A stretch of 64,000 nt of DNA. It comes from Phytoactinopolyspora alkaliphila. Lineage in GTDB: Bacteria; Actinomycetota; Actinomycetes; Jiangellales; Jiangellaceae. The DNA is taken from the NCBI RefSeq assembly GCF_010550695.1, contig NZ_JAAGOB010000005.1, positions 345,742-409,741 of the forward strand, written 5' to 3'. The position numbers and the translations under genes are program-made. Position 1 is the first letter of the stretch, and every line of letters begins with the position of its first letter. A model generated the notes under the pieces. That model did not search any database. It worked only from the letters and a program-made list of their open reading frames with translations, and was not told where the DNA came from. Below, piece after piece: positions 19,539 to 28,676 of the stretch.

Positions 19539-19656
19539 CCATTGGACCCGGAACGGCGAGGCGACGGGTGAGGAACGAACGAGGAGCCCGAGCGTGACCA
19601 TTGGACCCGGAACGGCGAGGCGACGGGTGAGGAACGAACGAGGAGCTCGAGCGTGA
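19535..19656 (+). repeat. 59-bp tandem repeat at the purS/purQ junction, encoding two coupled micro-ORFs
   Basis: Units start at 19535 and 19594 and are almost identical over 59 bp; a third partial unit begins at 19653 and is the start of purQ (shared GTGACCATTGGA). Because the period is 59, each unit beginning at its GTG reads 20 codons and stops at a TGA that overlaps the next GTG (GTGA). Each unit also carries GAGGAG 7-12 bp before the next GTG. The result is purS - 20 codons - 20 codons - purQ, all joined by GTGA overlaps. Confidence 0.9.
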
Positions 19657-20324
19657 CCATTGGAGTCGTTACCTTCCCGGGCTCGCTGGATGACAGCGAC
19701 GCGTTGCGGGCGGTTCGGATCGCCTCGGGCGACGCGGTGTCGCTCTGGCATGGCGATGCCGACCTGCGCGGCGTGGACGCTGTGGTTCTGCCTGGCGGAT
19801 TCTCGTACGGCGATTACCTGCGCTGCGGCGCGATCGCCCGGTTCGCGCCGATCATGGAGCCCTTGATCGACGCCGCCCGTGGCGGCATGCCCATCCTGGG
19901 GATCTGCAACGGCTTCCAGGTGCTGTGCGAGGCGCATCTCCTCCCGGGCGCGCTGGTCCGCAACGACCACCGGAAGTTCGTCTGCCGGGATCAGCGCTTG
20001 CGGATCGAGAACGCCTCGACGGCGTGGACGTCCTCCTACGAGGACGGTCAGGAGATCGTCATCCCGCTGAAGAACGGCGAGGGCGGCTTCGTCGCCGACG
20101 ACGCCACGCTCGACCGGCTTGAGGGGGAGGGCCGCGTCGTCGCTCGCTATCTGGAGTGCAATCCCAACGGTTCCTACCGGGACATCGCCGGCGTGGCGAA
20201 CGAGCGCGGCAATGTGGTGGGCCTGATGCCGCACCCGGAGCACGCGGTGGAGACCCTGACCGGGCCCAGCACGGACGGGTTGGGCTTCTTCACCTCCGTG
20301 CTGATGAGCATGGCGGCGGCGTGA
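19653..20324 (+). CDS. purQ: FGAM synthase glutaminase subunit PurQ
   Basis: Class I glutamine amidotransferase supplying ammonia for FGAM synthesis. A 223-residue protein with nucleophile Cys85 in [11 protein letters not shown] and the His/Glu pair in MPHPEHAVE. The N terminus [21 protein letters not shown] is typical. GAGGAG precedes the GTG. It works with PurS and PurL encoded on each side. Confidence 0.95.
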   Translation: MTIGVVTFPGSLDDSDALRAVRIASGDAVSLWHGDADLRGVDAVVLPGGFSYGDYLRCGAIARFAPIMEPLIDAARGGMPILGICNGFQVLCEAHLLPGALVRNDHRKFVCRDQRLRIENASTAWTSSYEDGQEIVIPLKNGEGGFVADDATLDRLEGEGRVVARYLECNPNGSYRDIAGVANERGNVVGLMPHPEHAVETLTGPSTDGLGFFTSVLMSMAAA

Positions 20325-20382
20325 GTCACCGCACCATGGCGCATGGCACAGCAACGACGCGGCGACGAGCGAGGAACGTGGC

Positions 20383-22641
20383 GTGATCGACACCACCGAG
20401 AACGCGGCCAAGACACCTGACCACCCACAGCCGTGGGCTGAGCTGGGGCTCAGGGCCAACGAATACGAGCGAGTGCGAGACATCCTCGGCCGCCGGCCCA
20501 CCAATGCCGAGCTGGCCATGTACAGCGTGATGTGGTCCGAGCACTGCTCGTACAAGTCGAGCAAGGTGCATCTGCGTAGGTTCGGCGAACAATCCCAGGT
20601 GACGCCGGTCGGCAAGCTCCTCGCGGGCATCGGTGAGAACGCGGGCGTGGTCGACATCGGGAATGGCCTCGCCGTGACGTTCAAGGCCGAGTCGCACAAT
20701 CACCCGTCCTACGTGGAGCCCTATCAGGGAGCCGCGACAGGTGTCGGGGGAATCGTGCGTGACATCCTCGCTATGGGCGCCCGCCCCGTCGGGGTGATGG
20801 ACTCCCTGCGTTTCGGTCCGCTGGACGCTGATGACACGCAGCGGGTGTTGCCCGGCGTCGTCGCCGGCGTCGGCGGTTACGGCAACTGCCTAGGCCTGCC
20901 GAACATCGGCGGGGAGGTCGTCTTCGATCCGTCGTACGCGGGCAACCCGCTGGTGAATGCGCTGTGCGTCGGCGTCATGCGGCACGAGGACCTGCACCTG
21001 GCGAAGGCGTCGGGCGTGGGGAACCAGGTGATCCTCTACGGTGCGCGGACCGGCGGCGACGGCATCGGCGGCGCGTCGATCCTGGCGTCGGAGACGTTCG
21101 AGTCCGAGGGTCCGGTGAAGCGGCCAAGTGTGCAGGTCGGCGACCCGTTCATGGAGAAGCTTCTCATCGAATGCACGCTCGAGCTGTTCGCCGCGGAGAT
21201 CATCGCGGGTATTCAGGACTTCGGGGCGGCCGGCCTGTCCTGCGCCACGTCGGAGCTGGCCAGCGCCGGCGAGGGCGGCATGCATGTGGTGCTGGACCGG
21301 GTGCCACTTCGCGACTCGACGCTCGCTCCCGAGGAGATCCTCATGAGCGAGTCGCAGGAGCGGATGATGGCCGTGGTGGAGCCGGCCGACGTCGAGCGGT
21401 TCATGAAGATCTGCGCGAAGTGGGACGTCCAGGCCGACGTTGTCGGAGAGGTCAACGCCTCGGGGCGACTGACCATCGAGTGGCGCGGCGAAACCATCGT
21501 CGACGTGCCGCCGCGGACGGTGGCGCATGACGGACCGGTGTACGAGCGTCCGTTCGCGCGCCCGGACTGGCAGGACGCGTTGCAGGCCGCCTCACCGGCG
21601 CACCTGGCCCGCCCGTCCACTGGCGATGACCTGCGCGCGACATTGCTGCGGATGGTGGGCTCGCCGAACCTGTGCTCGCGGGCGTGGGTCACCGACCAGT
21701 ACGACCGCTACGTACTCGGCAACACGGTGCTGGCTCAGCCCGAGGACGCGGGGGTGCTGCGTATCGACGAAGCGTCGGGCCTGGGCATCGCACTGTCTCT
21801 CGACGCGAACGGACGTTACGCCAAACTGGATCCCTATACGGGCACGCAGCTGGCGCTGGCCGAGGCGTACCGGAATGTGGCCGTCACGGGGGCGCGACCG
21901 GTAGCCGTGACGAACTGCCTGAACTTCGGCTCGCCCGAGGACCCGGACGTGATGTGGCAGTTCGCCGAGGCGGTGCGCGGCCTGGCCGACGGCTGCCAGG
22001 AACTCGGTACCCCGGTGACCGGCGGGAACGTATCGCTGTACAACCAGACCGCGGAGACGGCGATCCATCCCACGCCAGTGGTGGGGGTACTGGGCGTCAT
22101 CGACGACGTCAGCCGGCGGATCCCATCCGGGTTCAGGACGCCAGGCCACATCATCTACCTGCTCGGCGGGACGCGGGACGAGTTCGGTGGTTCGGAGTGG
22201 GCAAATGTCGTCCACGGACATCTGGGTGGTCTGCCGCCGGCGGTGGACTTCGGCGCCGAGAAGGCTCTGGCCGACATCCTCCACAGCGCCGCGGGCGACG
22301 GCATGATCGCCGCAGCCCACGACGTGTCCGACGGCGGCGTGGCGCAGGCTCTGGTGGAGTCGGTCCTGCGGCACGGCGTCGGCGCACGAGTGTGGGTGCC
22401 CGGTGGGCTCGACCCGTTCGTCTTCCTGTTCTCGGAATCCACGGCCCGGGTGATCGTCGCCGTTCCGCACCCTGACGAGGTGAGATTCACCGGCATGTGC
22501 GCGGCGCGCGGGTATCCGCACGAGCGGATAGGCGTGGTCGACGACGAGGGCGTGCTGGACGTTCAGGGACAGTTCAGCGTCGGGATCGACGAACTGCGGC
22601 GCGCCCACGAGGAGACGTTGCCGGCGGCCTTCGCCGAGTAG
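20383..22641 (+). CDS. purL: FGAM synthase large subunit PurL (small-type)
   Basis: ATP-dependent enzyme making FGAM from FGAR. The 752-residue length is the short form that needs PurS and PurQ. Visible blocks: [54 protein letters not shown] and, in the second half, [17 protein letters not shown] and ISDGG-like [13 protein letters not shown]. Start GTG 20383 follows GAGGAA by 7 bp. The 58-bp gap after purQ holds no other gene. Confidence 0.95.
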   Translation: MIDTTENAAKTPDHPQPWAELGLRANEYERVRDILGRRPTNAELAMYSVMWSEHCSYKSSKVHLRRFGEQSQVTPVGKLLAGIGENAGVVDIGNGLAVTFKAESHNHPSYVEPYQGAATGVGGIVRDILAMGARPVGVMDSLRFGPLDADDTQRVLPGVVAGVGGYGNCLGLPNIGGEVVFDPSYAGNPLVNALCVGVMRHEDLHLAKASGVGNQVILYGARTGGDGIGGASILASETFESEGPVKRPSVQVGDPFMEKLLIECTLELFAAEIIAGIQDFGAAGLSCATSELASAGEGGMHVVLDRVPLRDSTLAPEEILMSESQERMMAVVEPADVERFMKICAKWDVQADVVGEVNASGRLTIEWRGETIVDVPPRTVAHDGPVYERPFARPDWQDALQAASPAHLARPSTGDDLRATLLRMVGSPNLCSRAWVTDQYDRYVLGNTVLAQPEDAGVLRIDEASGLGIALSLDANGRYAKLDPYTGTQLALAEAYRNVAVTGARPVAVTNCLNFGSPEDPDVMWQFAEAVRGLADGCQELGTPVTGGNVSLYNQTAETAIHPTPVVGVLGVIDDVSRRIPSGFRTPGHIIYLLGGTRDEFGGSEWANVVHGHLGGLPPAVDFGAEKALADILHSAAGDGMIAAAHDVSDGGVAQALVESVLRHGVGARVWVPGGLDPFVFLFSESTARVIVAVPHPDEVRFTGMCAARGYPHERIGVVDDEGVLDVQGQFSVGIDELRRAHEETLPAAFAE

Positions 22642-22657
22642 ATGCCGGCTGGGGCCC

Positions 22658-22843
22658 TCAGGGGGTGCGGAGGGTAGCGCGGCGGAGAGTGGCGAGCTGG
22701 GTCGCGAGCCGCGAGGCACGTCGCTCCCGTCGTTCGGCGCTGCGGCGTAGGTGGGCATGGCGGAGCGCCACCGTGGCCTCGAGCTCCGCGCGCAGGTCGC
22801 GTTCACGTTCGCGATGAAGATCTTGATGGGGGTGGAAGTGCAT
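22658..22843 (-). CDS. Small basic protein, unknown
   Basis: A 61-residue Arg/His-rich protein beginning MHFHPHQDLHRERERDLRAE and rich in predicted helix. ATG 22843 has GGAGAAGGA just upstream, and it lies 48 bp downstream of the MFS gene on the same strand. Small Arg-rich proteins starting MHFxxH are frequent in actinobacteria, which favours a real gene. No function can be given. Confidence 0.5.
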   Translation of the reverse strand: MHFHPHQDLHRERERDLRAELEATVALRHAHLRRSAERRERRASRLATQLATLRRATLRTP

Positions 22844-22891
22844 GGTCCTTCTCCATTGCGATGGCGATGTTGCCTTCGGGTTCGGCCCGGA

Positions 22892-24259
22892 TCACTGCGG
22901 ATCGGCGAAGTCAGGCTGCGCAGGACCGGACTCGGCAGCGACCTTGGCTGCCTGGATCCGTGCGGTGTTGATGCGGGGCAATGCGTAGGCGAGAAGGACG
23001 AAGTGCACCGCGGCAGCGATGAGGAAGGGCATCCTGAGAGCCCACTCGCGGCCCAGCAGCGGCTCGCCCACGGTAACCACGACGCCCCCGACGAGGCTGC
23101 CCAGGGAGATGGTTCCCCAGCCGAAGAACCGGTAGACGGAGTTCACTCTGCCGAGAAGGTGATCGGGGATGATGGTCTGGCGCAGCGACACGGTGATGAC
23201 GTTCCACATCACCACCAGGAAGCCAGAGGCCACCAGAACAACCCATGCGACTTCGCCGCTGGAGATGAGTCCAATGACTCCGACGCCGAGACCCATCCCC
23301 ACCATCGAGGTGAACAGAGCCGCGCCCGGGCCTAGGCGCTTGCTGACCCGATCGGCCAGGAGCGACCCCAGGACCCCTCCGACCGCGCTGCCGGTGAGGA
23401 GAAGGCCAAAGCCGCGTGCGTCGAGGCCGAGGATCTCCTGGGCGAACAGGACGTAGATGGCCATCGCCATGGCGCTCATCGCGTTGAGGCCGCCCAGGAC
23501 GATGGCCAGCGAGCGGAGCAGTTCGTGCCGCCACAGCCAGCTCAGTCCTTCGCCGATCTCTCGCCGCCAGTCGATTCTTCCGGTGGTGGTCTGGCCTTTC
23601 GGGGAGAACGTACCGGTCAACGCGAAGACGAGCGCGGCGGCCACCGCGAACGTTCCGGCGTTGACGAAGAACGGCAACGCGAAAGCGACCCCTAGCAGGA
23701 GGCCAGCGAGCGGCGGTCCCACGAACTGGTTCATTGTCATCTCCGCGCCCCACATGCGGCTGTTCGCCTTCTCCAGCTGGTGCTTGCCGACGACGGACGG
23801 CAGCAACGTCTGTGCCGAGTTGTCATGCAGGACTTCCGCGAAGCCGACCAGGAGTGCGGTCAGGTAGAGGAGGGCGAGCAGTACCGCGGCGTTCCCGGGA
23901 GGATCTGCCGAGCCGTCAGCGATGGCCTCAGGCGACGACAGGTCGCCCTGGTTGGCCAGGACGACGGCGCCGAAGACGAAGATCGCGGCACACCGTGCCA
24001 CATCCATGCCCGCGACCAGGCGCCGGCGATCGAATCGATCGGTGATGACTCCCGCGGGAAGCGAGAACAGCAACCAGGGGATACGGGTGGCCAGAGCGAC
24101 AAGAGCGATCTGAAGGGGGTCACGTGTGATGGCCGACGCCAGCCACGGGATCGCCACGACCATCAGCCCATCGCCCAGATTGGCGACCGTGCTGGCGGAG
24201 AACAGCTTCCAGTAGTTTCCGCCCAGCCTCGTGGCGGGAGCCTGCGGGGTCTCGCTCAC
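22892..24259 (-). CDS. MFS transporter (MFS_3/EntS-like)
   Basis: A 455-residue protein with about 12 TM segments. The N terminus NYWKLFSASTVANLGDGLMVVAIPWLA and the RIPWLLFSLPAGVITDRFDRRRLV loop (motif A) are typical of the MFS_3 exporter group. Its ATG overlaps the stop of the upstream ArsR-like gene by 4 bp, so it is probably the regulated target. The substrate is unknown; drug or siderophore export is common in this group. Confidence 0.88.
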   Translation of the reverse strand: MSETPQAPATRLGGNYWKLFSASTVANLGDGLMVVAIPWLASAITRDPLQIALVALATRIPWLLFSLPAGVITDRFDRRRLVAGMDVARCAAIFVFGAVVLANQGDLSSPEAIADGSADPPGNAAVLLALLYLTALLVGFAEVLHDNSAQTLLPSVVGKHQLEKANSRMWGAEMTMNQFVGPPLAGLLLGVAFALPFFVNAGTFAVAAALVFALTGTFSPKGQTTTGRIDWRREIGEGLSWLWRHELLRSLAIVLGGLNAMSAMAMAIYVLFAQEILGLDARGFGLLLTGSAVGGVLGSLLADRVSKRLGPGAALFTSMVGMGLGVGVIGLISSGEVAWVVLVASGFLVVMWNVITVSLRQTIIPDHLLGRVNSVYRFFGWGTISLGSLVGGVVVTVGEPLLGREWALRMPFLIAAAVHFVLLAYALPRINTARIQAAKVAAESGPAQPDFADPQ

Positions 24260-24903
24260 TCGTCCACCGCCTCGTCCGCCGCGCCTGTCTCGCCGGCATC
24301 GGGAAGGCGTGCACGGTCGGTGGGGTAGACGGCAATCGCGAAGCCGTAGATCACATCGCCCCCGCGTGGCTGGGACCCGAACTCGATGATCAGTTCATCG
24401 AGACGCCGGCTCCACTCCTCGGCGCGCTCCGTAGGGATGCGGGCGTACCGGATGTTGCTATTGACGGGTAGGTCCGTGTCCTCCGGCACCGCGGCGATCT
24501 CGGCAGCGGCTGTCGAGAGAACTTGCTGCGGCTGTTCTGCTGCCTCTCCGACCTTGTGAAAGATGAAAACCCGAGCGGTGCGGCCGTAGTACTTGGCCTC
24601 GATGGCCCGCACCTTCTTGGTGCGGACCACGTGGACGAGCCCTGCCTCCTCGAGCACCTTGAGGTGGTGGCCGACCGTGCCCTTCGGCTTGCCCAGGGCG
24701 ACGGCGAGGTCCGAAATCGTGGCGGCACGTTCGAGCAGCAGGCTGCAGACCTCGAGCCGGGTCTTCTCGAAGAGCGCGCGGTATTGCACGGGCTCAGTCA
24801 GCTCCAGCACATCGTCGAGGGCGTAGTCCGGAACCGCCGGCAGAGTGGCGCTCGGACCGCCTGCCGCCCCGTTATGGTCCGGAGCTGTCGTATGGTCGGC
24901 CAT
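24256..24903 (-). CDS. ArsR-like winged-helix regulator
   Basis: A 215-residue regulator. The winged helix lies at about residues 35-110 (TRLEVCSLLLERAATISDLAVALGKPKGTVGHHLKVLEEAGLVHVVRTKKVRAIEAKYYGR region, HTH_20 type). The rest is a ligand or dimer domain with no obvious metal cysteines, so it is unlikely to sense arsenic. It is the first gene of a two-gene unit with the MFS exporter and overlaps it by 4 bp. Repeats of TATGGTC at its start codon may be its operator. Confidence 0.82.
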   Translation of the reverse strand: MADHTTAPDHNGAAGGPSATLPAVPDYALDDVLELTEPVQYRALFEKTRLEVCSLLLERAATISDLAVALGKPKGTVGHHLKVLEEAGLVHVVRTKKVRAIEAKYYGRTARVFIFHKVGEAAEQPQQVLSTAAAEIAAVPEDTDLPVNSNIRYARIPTERAEEWSRRLDELIIEFGSQPRGGDVIYGFAIAVYPTDRARLPDAGETGAADEAVDE

Positions 24904-24915
24904 AGCAGTATGGTC
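24873..24915. promoter_or_regulatory. Three TATGGTC direct repeats at 18-bp spacing
   Basis: TATGGTC occurs at 24873, 24891 and 24909, exactly 18 bp apart, covering the start codon (24903) of the ArsR-like gene. Two copies lie within the first 11 codons. This may be an autoregulatory operator or partly a coding coincidence (Asp-His pairs). Confidence 0.35.
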
Positions 24916-25093
24916 GGTAATCGCCGACCGTTTGTCAAATGATCACGTGCTGCGAATCCTTCGCTCCGCTCGCCCGTGGCAGGACGGCGGCAGCCGACTC
25001 GAAAGCGACTGCTGACCGCACGCCGCACCTGGGAATCCGGATATCATCGGGCTCACCGAGGGCACCCATGGGCCACGTCGGGCTTGGCTCGAA

Positions 25094-25109
25094 ACTGCTC
25101 TAGAGCAAT
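25094..25109. promoter_or_regulatory. GntR/HutC-type operator palindrome (DasR-like)
   Basis: ACTGCTCTAGAGCAAT contains the perfect 12-bp palindrome TGCTCTAGAGCA. It matches the DasR site ACTGGTCTAGACCAGT at 13 of 16 positions, with two symmetric differences. It lies 62 bp before the GntR gene start, consistent with self-regulation. Confidence 0.65.
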
Positions 25110-25171
25110 GAGTTCCGGGCGTCACGTAACCCGGGTGCCGCGGGAGTCTGGCGACGGCGGTTGGTGAACGG

Positions 25172-25891
25172 ATGAAGACTCCGAAATACCAGTCGATCTT
25201 CACCGAGCTGCGAGAACGCTGCTCGCGGCTCCCGGTGGAGACACGCCTGCCGCCAGAGCGTCAGCTTGCCGCCGACTTCGATGTCAGCCTGATGACCGTG
25301 CGGCAGGCGCTGGCGGAGCTAGCCGCCGGGGGATGGATCGAGAGGATTCCAGGTAGCGGTACCTACGTGCGCAGGCCTCGAATCGAGATGGGGCCGAGCT
25401 TCACGTCCTTCACCGAGGACATGCGCCGGCGGCACCTCAGGCCGTCGTCGCTGTTGATGGGCCTCGACACCGTCCCCGCCGACGAGCGGGTGGCGACCGA
25501 ACTGGGCGTCATTCCCGGCGACGACGTCCTGGAGGTGGAACGGTTGCGTCTCGCCGACAGGGAACCGATGTGCCACGAGCTGGCGCATCTCCCGGCCGCG
25601 TTGCGCGGCATGATCGATTCGTCGGATCTGGAGGGCGAAATCCGCGAAGCCTGCGCCAAGGCTGGTCTCGTCATGGCGTCGGCTGTGCGGCGGGTGCGCG
25701 CGGTGGTGGCCCCGCCACGCGAGTGCCGGCTGCTGGGTCTTCCGCCCGAGTCGCCGGCCCTGGAGATCGTCGACACGTTCTACGACAGCCACAGCCGGCC
25801 TGCCCAGACCGCGCGGTCACGCTACCGTTTCGACCGCTACGAGATGCTGAGCACCGTCGGGCCGTCGCCCGACTCGCCGCGGGGCGCGTGA
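25172..25891 (+). CDS. GntR family regulator, HutC/UTRA subfamily
   Basis: A 239-residue regulator. The winged helix at about residues 1-70 has LPPERQLAADFDVSLMTVRQALAEL and IPGSGTYVRRP. The UTRA effector domain at about 85-235 contains GDDVLEVERLRLADREPMCHE. HutC members usually sense sugar phosphates or amino-acid derivatives. The gene is alone in its orientation with a DasR-like palindrome upstream; the regulated pathway is not obvious here. Confidence 0.87.
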   Translation: MKTPKYQSIFTELRERCSRLPVETRLPPERQLAADFDVSLMTVRQALAELAAGGWIERIPGSGTYVRRPRIEMGPSFTSFTEDMRRRHLRPSSLLMGLDTVPADERVATELGVIPGDDVLEVERLRLADREPMCHELAHLPAALRGMIDSSDLEGEIREACAKAGLVMASAVRRVRAVVAPPRECRLLGLPPESPALEIVDTFYDSHSRPAQTARSRYRFDRYEMLSTVGPSPDSPRGA

Positions 25892-25921
25892 CGCAGGTCA
25901 GGCCTGCGGTAGTTTGTTGAG

Positions 25922-26713
25922 GTGGCGAAGCGTGTTGATCCGTCCCTGAGCTGGGCTGCCTATCGGGAAGGGCATCTGGTGCTCCGGTCCTGGATCGAGG
26001 GCGTGCCGGAGTCGTCGTGGGAGCGCGAGAGCGTGTTGCCGGGTTGGGCCGTGGCAGACCTCGTCGCTCACCTCGCCACAGTGGCCGACTCCGTGACGGC
26101 ACTCGAACCGGCGGCACGAGGCGTGGCCGCCGCCGGCCTCGGGGACTACCTGGCCGCGTACGCCCCCGTCGCGGATGGCATCGCCGAGCGCGCGCGGGAA
26201 CTGGCGGCCGATGCCGGCCGGTATCCAGGGGCGATCATGACCACTGTGGACGAGCGGTTCGCCGCTGCAGTGGACGCGCTCGACCGGATTGGTTTGCATG
26301 ATCAGGTGGTGGTGGGGCGGCGCGGGGCCATCCGGCTCGGGGACTATCTGCTGACCCGCGCCGTCGAGATCGCCGTCCATGCCGACGACCTTGCCCGATC
26401 AGTGCCGGTTGCCGGTCCCCTGAAGCTGCCGAAGGACACGGTGCGGCTGGCGGTGCGGGCTCTGCTCGAGGTGGTCGCTCAGCGGGCACCCGGGCGGACC
26501 GTCGAGGTTCGGGTCCCTCCGCACGCGGCGGTCCAATGCGTAGAGGGGCCACGGCATACCCGCGGCACGCCACCGAATGTCGTCGAGATGGATGCGACCA
26601 CGTGGCTCCGGCTGGCGGCAGGGAGAACTCGCTGGGCCGACGAGCTGGCGGCGGCCCATGTCTCGGCCAGCGGCGACCGTGCGGATCTCTCGGCGTACTT
26701 GCCTGTGCTCTGA
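25922..26713 (+). CDS. Mycothiol-dependent maleylpyruvate isomerase family protein
   Basis: A 263-residue DinB/MDMPI-fold protein. LPGWAVADLVAHLATVADSVTAL near residue 45 is the typical motif, with the His as metal ligand, and DYLLTRAVEIAVHADDLARSV supplies further His/Asp. A sterol-carrier-like C-terminal domain follows. Enzymes of this fold use mycothiol as cofactor; the substrate is unknown. GTG 25922 is the first start after the preceding stop. Confidence 0.78.
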   Translation: MAKRVDPSLSWAAYREGHLVLRSWIEGVPESSWERESVLPGWAVADLVAHLATVADSVTALEPAARGVAAAGLGDYLAAYAPVADGIAERARELAADAGRYPGAIMTTVDERFAAAVDALDRIGLHDQVVVGRRGAIRLGDYLLTRAVEIAVHADDLARSVPVAGPLKLPKDTVRLAVRALLEVVAQRAPGRTVEVRVPPHAAVQCVEGPRHTRGTPPNVVEMDATTWLRLAAGRTRWADELAAAHVSASGDRADLSAYLPVL

Positions 26714-26791
26714 CTCCCGCTCCTTGAATAGCCCTTCCGGTCCGGCCGTCCTGACGGCAGGGGTGGGCGGCCCGGACTTGGCAGGTTATGA

Positions 26792-26803
26792 GAACGTATG
26801 TTC
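26792..26803. promoter_or_regulatory. LexA (SOS) box before the radical SAM gene
   Basis: GAACGTATGTTC has perfect GAAC-N4-GTTC dyad symmetry and is followed by GAA, close to the actinobacterial LexA consensus TCGAAC-N4-GTTCGA. It ends 10 bp before the start codon at 26814, so LexA would cover the promoter of a short-leader or leaderless message. Confidence 0.75.
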
Positions 26804-26813
26804 GAATAGGCGA

Positions 26814-28361
26814 ATGCGATGGGAGAACCAGGCGCTCGACGTCGAGAACAATGAGGCGCTGCCGGGACTCCAGCGGATGCCTGGTTTGGTGCGCAGCGTG
26901 ACCACACCCGAGTTCGCGGACGTGACGTTCCACGAGGTGACGGCTCGCAGCGTGCTGAACAAGGTGCCCGCCAGTTCGGACGTTCCGTTCCGGTGGACTG
27001 TCAATCCCTATCGCGGATGCACGCATGCGTGTGCGTACTGCCTGCGGGGCGACACTCGGATTCTGATGGCTGATGGCGGCACCAAGCCGCTTGAGGAGCT
27101 GCGGGCAGGGGATCGGATCTACGGCACCCGCCAGGTGGGCTCCAGCCGGAGGTATGTCGTCACCGAGGTGCGTGCGCACTGGCAGACCGTGAAGGCCGCT
27201 TACCGCGTCGAACTAGAGGACGCGACGGTCTTGGTCGCCAGCGGAGACCATCGGTTCCTCAGCGAGCGAGGCTGGGCGTACGTGAGCACCGCACCGCGTG
27301 GCCGCCGTGCGGCCGCCCACCTGACGATGCGCAGCCAGCTCGTCGGTCTGGGCCGCCGTGCGGCGGTTGGTGGCCCGGTGCCGGATCTCGACGGCACAGC
27401 GGTCACGGGTGGCTCCGGGCTGCGAGTCATCTCGGTCGAAGCGCTCGGACGCGAGATTCCGATGCACGACATCACCACCGGGACGGGTGACTTCATCGCC
27501 AATGGGGTGGTGAGCCACAACTGCTTTGCCCGAGGCAGCCACGAGTGGCTTGAACTGGACCCCGGCCGAGGCTTCGACTCCGAGATCGTGGTGAAGGTCA
27601 ACGCCCCCGAGGTGCTCGCGCGTGAACTGGCTCGGCCCTCGTGGCCGCGAGAGCACGTGGCGTTGGGCACCAACACCGATCCGTACCAGCGTGCCGAGGG
27701 TCGCTACCGGCTCATGCCCCGGATCATCCGATCCTTGGCCGATTCCGGCACACCGTTCTCCATTCTCACGAAGGGTCCGCTCCTCAGGCGTGACCTGCCG
27801 CTCCTGGTGCGGGCGTCGGCATCCGTTGACGTCGGAGCTGCCGTGTCGATAGCCATTCTCGACGAGCACCTACACCGTAGCGTCGAGCCCGGAACACCGT
27901 CGCCTCGAGCCAGGCTGGACCTCGTTCGGGCCATCCGGGATGCCGGGTTCGATTGCTCGGTGCTGATGGCTCCGGTGCTGCCGGGGTTGACCGATACCAC
28001 CGAACAGCTCGATGCCACGGTCGCGCAACTGGCGCGCGCCGGTGCTAGCAGGGTAGCTACGATCCCGCTCCATCTGCGTCCCGGAACCAAGCCATGGTTC
28101 ATGGCGTGGCTCGCCCGTGAATATCCTGATCTGGTGCCGCTCTACCAGAGGTTGTACGGCCGTGGCGCGTACCTTCCGCGGGACTACCGCGACGAGCTGA
28201 AGGCCAGGGTCGCTCCCATCCTTGAGCGGCACGGAGTGGCTCAGCGCGACGGCGAGGCGCGGTTCGGTCGGGCGGAGTCGTCGCCCGCTCCGGGTGGGAT
28301 ACCTCGCGGCAGCAAGCCAAGGCCTGCCGCTCAGTGGTCGGGCCAGCTCCGGCTGATCTGA
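26814..28361 (+). CDS. Rv2578c-family radical SAM protein carrying an intein
   Basis: Host enzyme of 354 residues split by a 161-residue intein (515 total). Host start ATG 26814 gives MRWENQALDVENNEALPGLQ, the family N terminus; further upstream codons overlap the SOS box. The radical SAM CX3CX2C motif begins C69-THA-C73-AY, and the third Cys is the first extein residue after the intein (residue 237, CFARGSHEW). The C-terminal half is a spore photoproduct lyase-like TIM barrel (NTDPYQRAEGRYRLMPRII). The SOS box suggests a DNA-damage role. The enzyme can only assemble its cluster after splicing. Confidence 0.9.
   Translation: MRWENQALDVENNEALPGLQRMPGLVRSVTTPEFADVTFHEVTARSVLNKVPASSDVPFRWTVNPYRGCTHACAYCLRGDTRILMADGGTKPLEELRAGDRIYGTRQVGSSRRYVVTEVRAHWQTVKAAYRVELEDATVLVASGDHRFLSERGWAYVSTAPRGRRAAAHLTMRSQLVGLGRRAAVGGPVPDLDGTAVTGGSGLRVISVEALGREIPMHDITTGTGDFIANGVVSHNCFARGSHEWLELDPGRGFDSEIVVKVNAPEVLARELARPSWPREHVALGTNTDPYQRAEGRYRLMPRIIRSLADSGTPFSILTKGPLLRRDLPLLVRASASVDVGAAVSIAILDEHLHRSVEPGTPSPRARLDLVRAIRDAGFDCSVLMAPVLPGLTDTTEQLDATVAQLARAGASRVATIPLHLRPGTKPWFMAWLAREYPDLVPLYQRLYGRGAYLPRDYRDELKARVAPILERHGVAQRDGEARFGRAESSPAPGGIPRGSKPRPAAQWSGQLRLI
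27039..27521 (+). other. Mini-intein inside the radical SAM gene
   Basis: Begins with Cys (block A CLRGDTRILMADGGTKPLEE), has block B VASGDHRFLSERG with its His, block F near MHDITTGTGDFIANG and ends VVSHN followed by extein Cys (block G). Length 161 with no LAGLIDADG or HNH domain, so it is a splicing-only mini-intein. The insertion is exactly before the third Cys of the iron-sulfur motif. Confidence 0.93.
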
Positions 28362-28383
28362 GGAGCTTCGGCCTAGCGAGGTA

Positions 28384-28406
28384 GCGGGCGCTGCGTCAGC
28401 GCCCGC
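28384..28406. terminator. GC-rich hairpin between convergent genes
   Basis: Perfect 9-bp stem GCGGGCGCT/AGCGCCCGC with a 5-nt loop lies after the radical SAM gene and overlaps the last codons of the convergent 73-residue gene. It likely works on both transcripts; no T tract follows. Confidence 0.55.
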
Positions 28407-28617
28407 GGTTGCGGGGATGGAGGCGGGCGACGCGTTCGTTGCCATGCTTGTAGTTGCCCGTCCAGCGGGCCATGACTTCCTGCGGTTCGCCATCGACCTC
28501 GTCGAGGAATTCCCGTGCACGGCGCCCACGCAACGTTGTCGCGGGCTTGCCGCGGTGGGTGATGATGACGGTCCCGTCCGCGCGCTCCGTGTAGTCGAAC
28601 CCTTGGGCGATTCCCAC
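28396..28617 (-). CDS. Small conserved hypothetical protein
   Basis: A 73-residue hydrophilic protein starting MGIAQGFDYTERADGTVIIT, then HRGKPATTLRGRRAREFLDEV and a basic C terminus. It has well-formed codon use and a GTG start. I believe similar small proteins occur widely in actinobacteria next to this radical SAM gene, but the function is unknown. Confidence 0.65.
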   Translation of the reverse strand: MGIAQGFDYTERADGTVIITHRGKPATTLRGRRAREFLDEVDGEPQEVMARWTGNYKHGNERVARLHPRNRGR

Positions 28618-28676
28618 GGGCTCGAGGCTAGCAGGTGGATCATTCGCGGTGACCGCTTCGGCGCCTTCGGACGTTA

